Shown in pieces: positions 9,768 through 21,911 of a stretch of 64,000 nucleotides of DNA (positions are counted from its first letter, which is position 1; each line of letters starts with the position of its first letter). Source of the stretch: Diphasiastrum complanatum. Its lineage: Eukaryota > Streptophyta > Lycopodiopsida > Lycopodiales > Lycopodiaceae. Made by a program: the position numbers and the translations under genes. The notes under the pieces were generated by a model that worked only from the letters and a program-made list of their open reading frames with translations, was not told where the DNA came from and did no database searches. The stretch is from contig CM055092.1 of assembly GCA_029204225.1 (NCBI GenBank), positions 29,002,359 through 29,066,358 on the forward strand, read 5' to 3'.

Positions 9768-11011
9768 TGTAGCGCAGGCATCCCAAAGGGAGCCGGGAAC
9801 CACGACTTAGCTTCCCAGCCTTCAACTCTTGCCATCCAAACCCACTTGACATACAAGCAGCCAACTCGCCAACAACGATCAGACTTAACCAACTTGAAGT
9901 TCCGAAAACCAACATTGAGATCCAACCTGGCGCCATGCCAGATCGGGGGTCCCGACGTGGGTGACTTCCCTCCAAGCAAGCCGCCCGACATACATCAAAC
10001 TTAACCAACTCGAAGCTTCGTTACGAACGAGTAACATCCATTCCAAGCAAGCGGTCTGACTTACATCAGACTTAACCAACTGAAAGCTTCGTCACGAGCG
10101 CTGGAAGCCAACCTGGCGCCACGCCAGACTGGACAGCCATAAACAGGTAACATCCACCCAAGCAAGCCATCCAACTCAGCCGACAGGTTAGAGCCCGTTC
10201 CCCAAGAGCTTAACCCATTCACGTTCATGCAAGGAACACTCAGAACCACAAGTCGCGACAGATATGGAAACAACCAGTTCTTGGACCAAATGGTCCCGAC
10301 AGCATACCGCTGGCGCCGCGGACCGAATGGTCCCGACGGCATACCGCTGGCGTCCCGGGATACGACCCTCAGCTATGTGCCAAGTTAAAAATTTTGAAAG
10401 CGGCCTTACAACTGGCGCTTTTACCGAACACTGAAACCCAGAAGGTAATCAGAGTCAGTTTGAGGAAAATCCCACTTTATTGATAAATCTGAGATGGTTA
10501 CATTTCAAGTGTGTGACCGACCCTAGTCTCCGGGGCGCTAGCATGCCAAGGCGAGAGCCATGACAACATTCCAGCAAGGGAGGCTGAGACTTGGTTGGAG
10601 CTCGCCCTGAGTCGCAACCCGCACTCCCCTATAGTATTGGTGTGATTCGGCACCCCCCCTCATACCAAGCACTCTACCCAAGCTGGTAAAGCACGTTTTT
10701 CTCTCTCTAGGATTTTCTCTTTCTAGAAAGTCATTTTCTCTCTCTAGATTTTATTGATCCCCAGGCTTCCTTTAATCATGCCTAGATCGTGTGAGGTGAT
10801 TGCACATCGATCTGAGCTCTCTGGACTTCGCTAGAACCGATCAAAGATTTTCAGCCATAGGAACTTGGCGCCGGTTGGATTCTGGTCACAGTGGCGCCGG
10901 AGCGGCGCCAGCGCCATTGGCGCCGGGAGCAGCAGGGGCGCTGCTGGCGCCGGGGACATAGCTGGCGCCGATGGCGCCGGAAGTAAAGCTTGTAAAGGTA
11001 GCTTTACAACA
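9768..11011 (-). repeat. 5' LTR of the outer element, uninterrupted
   Basis: 1244 bp, TGTAGC...CAACA on the plus strand. It contains one GTGAC at 10513-10517 exactly where the sister LTR carries the 5.3-kb nested element flanked by GTGAC duplications, so it is a natural empty site. Confidence 0.96.
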
Positions 11012-12729
11012 GTAAGGAACCAAGAAAGAAAACAAATGTGATACAACTTTCAAGGCAATAATGTAATGTATTAAGCTTGTGATTGTGATCCAGAAAAGAC
11101 CAATTGTATTGAGAGCCAATCCAAGAAGGAAAAATGTAAGTTACAACATTCACCATTTCCAAGACAAAGTAATACCATCAAGCACATGACATCCAAGTAA
11201 TTGTCTAGTAATGCAATGCAATGTCATAGAAAGTGACATACCTCAAATCCTTCACATCAACGTGCTATTGAATCATGAGTCAACATCCAACTACAAAATT
11301 CTCAATAGAGCCTCGCCTCAATTTTGCCCGAATCCAAGCTTGGATACCATGTGAAGGATTTCAGATCATTCAAGATCCAATCCACGTCCCTGATCTTTGG
11401 TTACAATAAGGAGCAAACCAACAATCCTGCCAATGTAGAAAAAACAGCATCTTCATACAAAATGAGATGCAAACTCTAAGAGATACTGATCAAATATGAA
11501 CCAAAACATAAAATATGTTTGTTGTCCGTACAATTACAGTACCCTACTGTATTTCACACGTGTGGAACCGAAAATAGCAAAATATGAGCATTCTACACAC
11601 AAGATTGCAAGATATCATCAAGATAGTGCACCAATAGATAGTAGAACCCAAAGAGGACCATATATAATGATGAAATGAGAGAGAGAAGAGAGAAGATGTG
11701 TTTCTCCACGTTCTAGATTCAATGTACCCAAAGTTCAAATTTGAATCTCTCTCAAACTCGACTACCAACTTTCCCACACTTTCAAAAAGTGTTTATTGAA
11801 TGTAATTTAAACTAATATAACTTCAAAAAGTTTATCTCTAAGTCTAAAATGAGTTTTGGCCTCTTATTGACAATTTACCAAAATATGACTAAACTAGACT
11901 AAACTAGTTGAAATCTCTCACAGGCAGTTGATGATATGCATAAACATGGAGGTAACCAAAAATCCATTGGAAACCTTAACACGAGAGTTGTTTCAAATGC
12001 ACACAAAAGTGTACATTTCAAGCACTTATTCAAAAAATCATATCTCATAAACTATGATGAATCACATCAAATCCTTTCACAACTGTGTTTTTCATATATA
12101 ATTTACCGATTAAAGAATTTGAGACCTTCATTTTGAGCAACTTATGTGTAAGATATGATGTGTCAAACATGTGGGGGTACTGATGAAACTTCGATATTTT
12201 CATATATGGGACTACATTGTTGTGAATTTTACATTCAATTTTTAGCTTGTCTACTCTGAAAAAATCCTGTATGATTATATATAGAAACATGCCTATAAAA
12301 AAAAATTGAATTTGGAGATCGATAGAAATAGATATGTGCATTCAAAGTTACCCTTTTAAGTGCTAATAAAAATCACCACAATTGGAAATATCGTATATAA
12401 GTGTATAATACCATGATTCTAACAATATTTTTTTGGTTTGTCTACTTTAAAAAGTATTATATGACCATAGAAACATGTCTATAAAAAAAATTCAAATTTA
12501 GAGTCTTATAGAGATATATACGTCCACCTAAAGTTATCCATGTGAAGTGCTGAAAAGTGCTAAAAATTGAAGATTTTTGGGGGCAAATTGCCATCAATTG
12601 AGTGAAAAAAAATTTAAGTCTTCCAATTCCACAATGAAGAGTCAAGTCTAGTTTCACATACAATTGAAAGATTGAAATTTCAATCATTTGATGACATGTT
12701 ATGTCTTGTCAAATGTCCAAGGGTTTTAT
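11012..12729 (-). other. Right flank; possible decayed LTR with primer-binding site
   Basis: 11012-11016 is the right target duplication GTAAG. At 11338-11349 the minus strand reads TGGTATCCAAGC, a primer-binding-like sequence abutting a TGTGAAGG start at 11350, so an old minus-strand LTR may occupy 11350 to roughly 12700. I cannot find its other end or a partner LTR. The rest is AT-rich and has no supported ORF. Confidence 0.3.
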
Positions 12730-12763
12730 GCACATTTTTGTGCGCACGCGCACAAAAATGTGC
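12730..12763. repeat. 34-bp near-perfect palindrome
   Basis: Arms of 16 bp (GCACATTTTTGTGCGC and its complement) are separated only by AC. On either strand it can form a 16-bp stem with almost no loop. No ORF or known TE end lies beside it. Confidence 0.95.
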
Positions 12764-14561
12764 TGAAAACAACTCTAGTGTTAATGCAATGTAAGGCCAT
12801 CCTTGACCTCCTCTTAAATCTCAATCATTCTTGTAGATTTTGAGGCTCCTCCTCACTTTCCACGTGGAATAGTTGGATGAATTCAACCTTTGACTTGCTT
12901 CCTTTGTGACCTCCAAACAACTACTGATGCTGATTCCTTGCACTATTCTATTGCTGAGGGCCGAAGGAAGACAATGGTGGTTTAGTTAGGAAGTAGCACA
13001 ACAGTTGGCTAGTGAGGTCTGAATCATGGATTTTTTGATTCAGAGATGGGCGCAGATCCTAGTTGGTGATGGTTGAGCTCGCTAAGCATGCAATCTTCCA
13101 TTAACATGCCATTTTCTACCCTTCAAAGAGCAAATAGAAGGCGTGATGCAGCTATGAGTAGAAGCCTCTCTATCTCGTTTGTTGATGGTCACGCTATCAC
13201 AATGATATAAAGAGAGCCGGCCCTAAGTTTTTTCTCTTTGGAAAAAATAGGGTTTTGATTTTTTCTAAAGGGGCCCATGGCCTTTTGTAAAAAAATTTAA
13301 AAATCTTACTTTTGGGCTTTTGGTATGCATGGGCAAGGTGTTCAAAGGAAATTTGGATACTTGATGAGTGGTCGGCAATCTGGTGAATTGGCTAACTATC
13401 TGCATCAGTGCTATTGCATGCCAGTTAATCAAGGCTTGAAAAGATTTTTGGACATTTGGTAGCTTTGAGTTGGATTGAAATCGGTATTCTAGTACAACTC
13501 CAGAAATTCAAGTCACTAACACCCAATTATAGAAATTTAGGTTTCTTGGTGTTTGATTGTCAAAATTTAGCCTTGGATTTTGTATTGTTTCTCGTAACAG
13601 GAGTTGAAGGAATTTGGATTTCCTATCTCTCGGGACAATATGCATGTTTTTGACTTTATCACTATAACATTTTTGCTAAGCCAATTTATTTTGGAGCTTT
13701 AGTACTATTGGACCTTTGGTTAAGCTGTAATTATCAGCTTTGGAAATGAATTTTTTCTAAGCCGATCTTGATGGAAAGAGAAGAATAGTATGGTTCTCAT
13801 GCATATACCCAGTATAGGAATTCGATTTCTTGGTACGATGCTATTTAGACCTAGTAAATAAAGTTAAATCGTGTTTTTGAATTTTCTCCTTTTTGGATTG
13901 GTGGAACATCGATGAATTGGTTGTTGCGTTCTTGATGATTTTGATAAATAAGATTGAACAAATCAAAAGCTTTTGAAATACTTGTTAAAGTAATTCATTG
14001 GAATAAAACGGTAAATATTTGGAGGTAGTTCTTTATTCTTTGACAAAAAATTTGTGTGGAATATAGGAAAAAAAGTACTTGAATCCAAATTTTATGTATT
14101 TTTTATCTTAATTATAGACAACCTTAACGAAGTAAGTCTTAAGCCAGTTTAATGAAAAGGAAGAATAGTTCAATTTTATTGGAAAAATCGTAATAATGGG
14201 AATTAAAAAAAAACTGATTTCATTTCCAGTTAAATCCTATGGTGAATTATATTCAAAAGATCAAACTAGTAGTGTTTTTTCATATTATTAGATGATTTTT
14301 GGATATATCAGTTATTTAGCCCAGGTATAGGATAGAAATTAATTTGTTTCAAATTTTTTTCCATTGAACAAATGTAGGGTATTTTGGGATAGAAAGAAAA
14401 CCATTGATCAAATGTGGGGTATTTTGGAAAATTTTGAGGTTTAATCTAGATCCCAAATTGTAATATTCTTGAGGTCTATGCAACGTCAAAAAACATGCCA
14501 ACATGTAAAGATTTATGCCAATCATGAGACTTTAGTCCACTTAGCTTATTGTCCCATGTGA
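12764..14561. other. AT-rich intergenic sequence, nothing recognised
   Basis: No convincing ORF, LTR end or RNA gene. Homopolymer runs and short repeats such as GGGGTATTTTGG near 14370-14430 are all I can point to. Confidence 0.5.
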
Positions 14562-14828
14562 TCACATGTGTCTTGTTGGAGTTCGAAGTGAGGATATTGC
14601 CTTCTTTACAAATGCCTCTACTCTCCTAGAGAAGATCCATGGAGCCTTAGGGAGGACAATTGAATTCTCAATCATTTGTGCCCATAAATCGGCCATCTTT
14701 TCTATTTCGTTCAAGTCATCTCGTGTGGTTTTTTTATCTTTGACAATGATGAAGTGCTTCCTACATTCTTCAATATGTGTATAGGGTCCAAAAGATGGTT
14801 CATCAACAATTACCCTCGATACGGAAGT
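14562..14828 (-). pseudogene. Unidentified open segment of 88 codons without a start codon
   Basis: The minus strand stays open from 14828 to a TGA at 14562-14564. The translation looks protein-like (HIEECRKHFIIVKDKK, then DDLNEIEKMADLWAQMIEN, ending near RRVEAFVKKAISSLRTPT) with mixed charged and hydrophobic residues rather than low complexity. It could be a decayed exon or a retroelement gag fragment. I do not recognise it, and no matching segment occurs elsewhere in the window. Confidence 0.3.
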
Positions 14829-15238
14829 TCATGGAATATTGATAACCTCTTCATATCAGGAGGAGGGCGCCTTGGATCTTGATTGAATCTCCAAATTTGA
14901 GGCCAATCACTTTTCTTAAAGATTAAGAAACAAACACACACGTTCAATTGAGATTATTGTTGGAATAGATCTAGAGAGAGTAAATGTCAAAAAAATTACA
15001 ATCGGCCCAAATATGTAATGTACCTTCATGCGTGGGGACAATGACCAATAAGCCCATCACGTAGAGGGTGATCGGGTGGAAGGTATCGAGTGTGGCCCTC
15101 ATACAAACCATCTTTCACAGATGTTGTGAGCGACATGCATGCAAAAACTCCCCTTTTATGCTTTCTATGGTTGGAAGTTCCAATAAATGGATGTTAAATC
15201 TGTTTTTTGTAATGGAGTGCTGGATAAATAGGTGTATT

Positions 15239-16004
15239 TAGTACAACCTCAAGGACTTGTTGAGCCAGGGAGAGAGCGTCTTGTTTGTAAGGCAAGCACC
15301 ATGGGTGTGGTACTCTTGCATTGATGAACACTTCAAGTGAAGAGGAATGGTAAAGAGTAATGTTGATCCTAATCTTTAGATTCTAAGGCAAGATTCAGAT
15401 ATAGTATTCATTGTTTTGTATATCAATGATTCGATTATTATAGGAGGTAATGAGAGCTTGATAGATTAAATCAAATCAGACTCTTTCCAATGCTTTTGAC
15501 ATGAGCGATCTAGGATTGATGCACTAGTTTCTTGGCATTGAAGTATGGCAAAAGGAAGACGTTGTCTTTCTTACACAAAGCAAAATTGCACATGATTTGC
15601 TTTAGAAGTTCAATATGCAGGATTGTAAGTCTTTAAGCACACCGGTGGATGTCAACACAAAGCTTACTGCATATGATGAATCTGAGAAAGTGGATGCTTA
15701 TTTGTACATGCAGCTGGTGGGTATTTTAATTTACTTCACACACACATGACCTGATATTTCTTATGTTGTTGGTGTTGTAAGTCAATTTATGCCAAGTACA
15801 CTAGAAGTCTGGTAAATGTATTCTCATATACATTAGAGGGACATTAAATTTTGGTTTGAAGTATGATCAACCTGAAGCGCTAATGTAGGTAGGTTATACA
15901 AATGTCGATTGGGCATGTAATATTGATGATAGAGGAACTATCAGTGATCATACATTCAGTTATGGTACAACTACATTTCATGGAACAACAAAAAGCAACC
16001 TACA
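15239..16004 (+). pseudogene. Ty1/copia RT-RNase H relic, left half
   Basis: Degenerate copia polyprotein with several stops and frame changes. Recognisable pieces in order are VQPQGLVEPG (RT), a QDCKSLSTPVDVNTKL stretch at the RT end, PDISYVVGVVSQFM (RT/RNase H connection) and SWNNKKQPT (RNase H) ending at 16003. The gene is cut exactly after the sequence CTACA (16000-16004) by a chromovirus LTR. The C-terminal continuation of RNase H with the same CTACA is found on the other strand at 36778-37125. Confidence 0.8.
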
Positions 16005-16489
16005 TGTTATGTCCATGGCCAGTAAGTAGGATTCAATATACTCCTAGTTTTGGATACACGCTCATACTGGATGTGACCCAAAAGTAACTAATATCCTTGT
16101 GAGGCCCAAAACACACTAAATGGAGTTTAGACAAGGTTTGAGACAGTGTATGCATGTGTAGAGTTATCAATAGCAATTCTATGAATAGTTGGTCCATGCT
16201 TAGGACTCTATTCTAGGTGAATCTATGTATAGGGAACTTAGGGCTATACATGGCTATGTGTCCAGGTTGCTTTTGGCTCTATATATTGAGGCCAACTCGC
16301 CCTACTCCTCATTGTGATCATTGATTCATTGCCAGAGTTTCACTCTACATTCATGCTTCTTATTCCTTGGCTCGGGGGTGAAGCTTCTAGAGTTGATTGG
16401 TTGCTTCTACTTGGTTGGGTGGTTGCTCCATAGTGTGTTTTCCATTGTGTCTTGTCTTGTAAGCAGGATCTTAGGGAGCTTCTCTTACA
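16005..16489 (+). repeat. Chromovirus 5' LTR
   Basis: 485 bp, TGTTATGTCC...CTCTTACA, followed by a primer-binding site TGGTATCAGAGC at 16491-16502. It is closely similar to 37126-37645 (inverted) but lacks about 35 bp near its start. Related LTRs lie at 29793-30174 and 45779-46156; the latter is attached to a chromodomain-bearing integrase, which is why I assign this family to the Ty3/gypsy chromoviruses. Confidence 0.85.
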
Positions 16490-16502
16490 TTGGTATCAGA
16501 GC

Positions 16503-18780
16503 AAGGCTTACGAAGATTGGAGAACATGGAGAAGGGCTACCTTTCGTCGAAATTTTGGATTGGATCATTGAAATTCTCTTCCAAGGTGGATAGCAAGGGT
16601 GCAAGTGGGTGTACTATTCTGGTTTCAATTTGCATGTTGCTAAGATCCATTACTCTTGGGATTCTTTGTGGTTTTATGGAAAATTGTCCTTGAAGGCCAA
16701 TTTGTGATGCTTTTTTGGAGCTTTTTCTTGTGTAGATCAAATCTTTGGTAGATCTGAATTTTCTAGCAAGTGTACTTTCATTTTAGGTCTCATTAATGAT
16801 GAAATTAATGATGCATGCCAGTTCTTTCCAATGATTTATGATTCTAGGCTATGTTTTGGTCAAAATTGCTAGGTTTTTCATGCTTTTTGGCACAAAATAG
16901 ATAGTAAGAACCAAAATCCAGTAGGATCATATCAATTAGATGGTTATAGTTCTGTAAATTGGTTTACATGTGTTAGAGAAAGAGTTGTATGTCATGAATT
17001 TCCACTTTTTTGTGATGAAAAAATCAGACAATAGCCAAAAATCATCAGTTTTGATTGTTTTTTCATAAAGTTGGATAGTAGGTGGCTGTAAAACACCATG
17101 TAGAGATTGTAGAGAGGTGGACCAAAGTCTTTTGAAGCTTTCCCTGAAGTTAGAGTCAAGAATTCCAGCAATTGAACTTGTAGGAAGTCAAAAAAGTTCA
17201 AAAAATGACTTTTTTTGGTGACTTTTGGGGGATGAAGTTTTGAAGTCTATTTTAACTGATTCTATTTTTCTTTGCTTAAATGGATCGCATTCTGCAATTT
17301 CTAATCTCTACTCTTCATTTTGATTCCCTAAAAAACACACATGTCCTCTATGGAAAGCGCCTGTTTGTTTAATCACGTAATTTCTTAATCAGAGGAGATA
17401 TCTAATCTTCGTGAGTGTTAATGTGTCCTTGCTTGGTGAGGATGGTACCCCTAGAGCAAAGTCGGTTTCTTTATTAGGCCAACTAATACCCATTTTACTT
17501 TCACGTTATCATTAAAAAAATAAAAAATAAAAAATCCACATCATCAATTTTTTTTAATAATGATGTTGCATTTTTCAAGTTGTCCTGTGAATTGATGGTC
17601 GGTGGCTTATGCACTATCTCCATCAAGTTTGAAGCTATTTTGACTTCTACAAATCAAGAAATCTTCGTTCTTAGCCTATACTGCATCTTAGGATCAGTAT
17701 GAATGCTTCATGGAAGTCTAATTTATTTTTTAAGACTCTTGGTAGCATCAATTTTGGGCTAGGATGGGTGTTTGCACATTTTTGCATGATTTTGCCATGT
17801 GGAAATGCGCCCTACTACAGATTTTCAGACACTCTAATCTTGCACATGTGAAGCCTAGGTGGCAGGCTGATGTGGCAAGCATATTGTTCACTTGGTCTCC
17901 CTCTGTATTGAGCTTTACAGCACCCAATTTGGTGTCCTGTAGCCAAAGTTATGATCATTTGAAATTTTGTAGTTTTGTGAGTAAAATTGGCAAGATTTGA
18001 AATTGTTCTAATTGCATGCCAGTCATTTCTCTAATTTGTAGTATTGTGCTTGCATGGTTGCATTTTGATTCTCAGAGTGATTCTGACATGCATGATGGAT
18101 TTACAATCGATTTGAGTGGTCATACGCATGTGCTCTGACAGTTGGGTCACAAATCAGTGATATTGGCTGACAAATTCCATAAAACTGAAGTTTACGTAAA
18201 AAATTCTGTAATGATGTTTGTGACTGATGTAGTGTGCTCTGCATGCCAGTTTGACATTGGGTTAGTAACATCAAGATCAGACAGTGTTTCGATTTTATCG
18301 ATTTCGATTGCCTTTTGTACTAACAGTATTTTCGTCAGAATTTTTGAATTACGTAAAATAAAAGCACAATTTGAGTTTTCCGAAAAAAAATCAAAATTTC
18401 GGTAATTTTTTCGTTATCTATGGAATCAGTTTAGATTAGTGAATTGATTAAAATTAGTTTATCAGTCATAATTGGTCACACTATTTTCACTAACTCTAAA
18501 TTATTTTCTAGTGATAGATAAGTAAAAATTGACAGAAGGAATCGCAATGAATTGCCGACAGATTTTACGGTTCTATCATTCTTTGAACTTTTGGAGTTGG
18601 GAACTCCTAGATTGAAAGTTAAAATTGGAATTTTTTTTCTTTTTTGTTGAATTTCAATTTGGTAAAAATTTGAAATCAGTTACTTGTTTGATAGTTTTCT
18701 AATCGATCTTCATCGCTAGAAATCAGTCAAGTGAATGTTTGTGCAAGATACTCGTTAAATTTGATTAAAATCATCAAACA
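16503..18780. other. Leader remnant and unassigned AT-rich sequence
   Basis: The first bases should be the chromovirus leader. No gag or other domain is recognisable. One breakpoint of the inferred inversion should lie in this interval. Nothing else is supported. Confidence 0.4.
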
Positions 18781-18781
18781 A

Positions 18782-20256
18782 TATGAAATAACCAAATTGA
18801 ATGAGTGGTATAGCCTTTGAGAGGCTACAAGCTTCACAACTTTTTCCAGACTTTGAGATTGTCTTTGGAAGGCCGAGAGCAAGATCCTCGGTGCATAGCA
18901 TCTCCATAGATTTGAAGTGGGGTGGCCCAACCTCTTATGCCAAAGCTCCACTTGACTGAGCTCCTCCTTCACCACGTTCACACTTCCAAGAAAAACATTA
19001 GCATCTAGCTTAAAAAGCCTTCCTTGCTTGAATCCCTTTACAATGCAAGTATTATTCATCATTACGAAGCAAACACCTTGCTTAAAATGGACATCTAAGC
19101 CATCATCCATCAATTGTCCTACACTTAACAAATTCTTAGTGAGTGTAGGAACATAGAGTACATTATCAAGATCTACTCTTTTAGAGGATCCAAGACTTAA
19201 GGGAATAGTTCCCACTCCATCTATTCTACATTCTTGATCACTTGCTGTTAGAATAGACTTTTTACAACCTACAAAAGGTACAAGAGTTGAGAAAAAATCC
19301 TTTTGGAATGTCATGTGGGAACTAGCCCCACTATCAATCCACCATGTGTCATTGGAGTAGCTCTTTGATGTTGATGTAGAAGCCATCAAGGATGAATCCA
19401 CTTCATCCTCATCTTCCTCAAGAGTGAGGTTGCCTTGTTTGCTCTCTCCTTGTGCATTCTTCTTCTTGAAACACTCGGATGCAAAGTGCCCCTTCTTTCC
19501 ACAAAAGAAGCACTTGAGTTTGGCTTTGTTCTTCTTTCCACCTTTGGAGCTTGATGGTTGATCATCATTCTTGGTCTCCCTGTGTTGGATCTTCTTCTTT
19601 GACTTTGCCTTTCCCTTGCTTGAGAAGTTGGCCTTCTCATCACCACCATGCAACTTCAAGGATCCAATCCTTTGCTTGACATGAAGGATCCTACTCTCCT
19701 CGGCCACAAGCACACTATGGAGCTTGTCAATGGAAGGTAGTGCATCTTGAATAGCAAAGCTTTGTACAAGATTGGAGAACTCATCTCCAAGACCATTCAA
19801 AATGATTTGAACAAGTTCATCATCATGAATACCCTCACGAATGATGGAAAGTTCTTTGTTGAGAGATTTTATTCTCAAGACATACTCTTGAGCACTCTCA
19901 TCACTTCCTCTAATGCTTTGAAGAACTTTGTTTCTAATCATAAGCACTCTAGAGGTATTTTTGGATTCATAAATCCCTTTAAGGTAGTTCCATGCCTCCT
20001 TGTCCGAGGTACAAGATGCCACCTCCTTTAGAAGTTCATTACTAACATTCATTTTCAAGCAATGTAATGCTAGTCTAGCTCTCTTTTTGTACCTCACTAG
20101 ATCTTGCCCTCCTTGAGGTTCTTCTTCGTCACCTAAGACAAGGTCAAACATATCTTGGAGCACAAGTAGTGACTCCATTCTTACTTTCCAAGTTGAATAA
20201 TTATTAGAATTTAGCCTTTCACTAGCCTCAAGAAGATAGGCTCCAATTGAACCCAT
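18782..20256 (-). pseudogene. Ty1/copia gag-protease, 3' truncated
   Basis: The open frame starts at the ATG at 20256 (an in-frame ATG eight codons upstream is less likely because homology starts with MGSIGAYLLEASERL). Order: copia-type gag (LNSNNYSTWKVRMES at the N-terminus), one CCHC knuckle (CFFCGKKGHFASEC), retropepsin (WWIDSGASSHM, intact DSG) and the GAG pre-integrase segment (LWHKRLGHPTS). A frameshift near 18925 moves the rest (through a CEAC integrase-type motif) into another frame, and the element stops near 18782. Integrase core, RT and RNase H are absent. A degraded copy of the same family lies at 56771-57780. The 5' LTR is at 20880-21529. Confidence 0.88.
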
Positions 20257-20866
20257 TCTATCTAGTAACAAGTACAACAAATGTACTATTCAAAGGCTCT
20301 CCCTTCTTCCATTCTCAGAATTTAGCTAAAACGCTACTCTCTTGAATCTCACTAGACCCAAGAAGCAAGATCTATATTGATCTTGAACTCAAAAAGATTT
20401 GGAAAAAAGTATTCTACACAATCTATTCACTTAGAAGCTTGGATTTGACTCTTGGAAGTGCCAATGCCTTCCAATGGTGTTCAGAATGGTTTTAGTTTCA
20501 CTCTTGAACTAAATAACATAAGCCTCAAACTCTCTTTCAAGGATTTGTAGGTTTAATAAGCTTCTAACACCACTTACTCATCAAATCTATGAAGGAAACA
20601 ATGGTTTTTCATAAGCACATCACTAGTTTCACTCTACACAACTTGTTTGAAGCTCAAATATTGAAAAAAACATAAAGTTTTGGTGAAAGTACAACTCCAA
20701 CAGCCTCTCACACATGTGAGAAGTACATCTGAACTTTCCACACTAATCTGGACCTCAACATTACAAGAAAACTATCAGAAAAGGTCGCCCTCCTTCAAAA
20801 TGAATCTAGCACCAATGCTTTCACCAAAATGAAGATTTTTGGATCATCAACTAAGCTCTTCGACTT
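20257..20866 (-). other. Copia leader between primer-binding site and gag
   Basis: Untranslated leader of the minus-strand copia element. It contains a CACACATGTG motif near 20711. No other feature seen. Confidence 0.6.
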
Positions 20867-20879
20867 GGCTCTAATACCA
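20867..20879 (-). other. Primer-binding site of the copia element
   Basis: On the minus strand TGGTATTAGAGCC directly follows the LTR end. It differs at one position from the usual initiator-Met site. Confidence 0.85.
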
Positions 20880-21529
20880 TGTCAAAACTCGGAGTTTAAG
20901 GACTGAATTTGATCTACAAATGATCACAAGGAGTGATTGGTATCTTGGGATCTTGATCTATATCAAGACTAGCTTCCAAATCTAGCTTCTACTTGACAAT
21001 CTTTGTGATTCCAAGCAAGAACAATAAATAATGATGATCCATGGCTTCACACGTGTGAAGTACAGCTATTGTACGGCCTGATAACAGAGAAATAGTTTAG
21101 TAAACATCTACTTAGCATTCATCCACAAAGAAAGTGCTTAAGAGAGTGAAAAAACAAAGATTGCTTGTCAAACCAAGATTTCTCATCATTTGCTCAATAA
21201 TGGATCCATCATGGATCAAGTACAAAATCACAATAATCTCTCTCTAAGCTGCATCCAGCACATGTGGGATAGCTCATTGTACTCATCCATATCCACTTTG
21301 GATAAGATCTATCAAGTTTGCCACATCATCCATTGGTGGTTTGTGTTGACCTTCTAGATTCCTACAATCTAGGACCTAACTCCTATAATTTAGGAGGAGA
21401 TGTCATATTAGACTCAAATGAAAGCTAATCAAAATGGATTTGAATATTACAAGTGTCATTTTACACGTGTGGATCCACATAGATGTCAAAATACATCAAA
21501 AACCATGTGAAAATTGCTTAATTCTAACA
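20880..21529 (-). repeat. Copia 5' LTR
   Basis: 650 bp; on the minus strand it starts TGTTAGAATTAAG and ends GTTTTGACA. It holds the perfect palindrome CTTCACACGTGTGAAG (21045-21060). About 180 bp of its 3' part recur on the plus strand at 51940-52127. The 3' LTR is missing, so no target duplication can be tested. Confidence 0.8.
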
Positions 21530-21911
21530 CCATCCTCATCAAAGACCCTTAGACAATACATGCCCTCCACGATTCCCTCTCCAATATGAATGTGCCTGAA
21601 GCATGCCTCACCATTTTCAATCATTAATAGTACTCAATAGCACACATGATCTAATGTCTTGTTGCTTGTTGTTTGACCATAAATCCATTGATGATTGGTA
21701 AGGATAATATAAGTGCATCACAAAGCTTTGCACCATTGACTTCAATGCTTGGATTACCACAAGAATAAAAAACTTTCACTATCATCATGTGTATCTCATG
21801 CCCATGTTGTTCCTCAAAAAATTCTATTTTTGCAGGTGGCCCAATGTCAAAGAGACTGAAGAGATTTTTGGAGATATGACTCATGTTAAGAATGCATTGA
21901 CTAGTGTTCAG
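21530..21911. other. Unassigned spacer
   Basis: A minus-strand open frame of about 100 codons crosses the boundary into the next LTR, so it is not a gene as it stands. The last five bases (TTCAG, 21907-21911) are the likely left target duplication of the next element. Confidence 0.4.

Larger units (their letters stand above)
679..11011 (-). mobile_element. Non-coding Ty3/gypsy-like LTR retrotransposon, host of a nested element
   Basis: Complete element on the minus strand. The 5' LTR is 9768-11011, the primer-binding site 9754-9765, the internal region 7185-9767, the polypurine tract 7185-7200, and the 3' LTR is split into 679-1428 and 6690-7184 by a nested element. Target duplications GTAAG lie at 674-678 and 11012-11016. 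By eye the two LTRs differ at about a dozen of 1245 positions, so the insertion is fairly recent. The internal region is about 2.6 kb and has no long ORF and no gag, protease, RT or integrase similarity, so mobility must have been supplied in trans. Its LTR ends and hairpin leader match those of the nested gag-only element, which makes the two members of one related group. The superfamily assignment rests on that relationship, not on its own proteins. Confidence 0.93.

Noticed and set aside
9211-10342. Several 60-140 codon frames in the outer element leader and LTR
   Set aside because: They run through hairpin repeats and LTR boundaries on both strands and match frames in the other LTR only as copies.
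16321-16693. Two overlapping ORFs at the chromovirus LTR end
   Set aside because: They span the LTR boundary and primer-binding site; chance frames.
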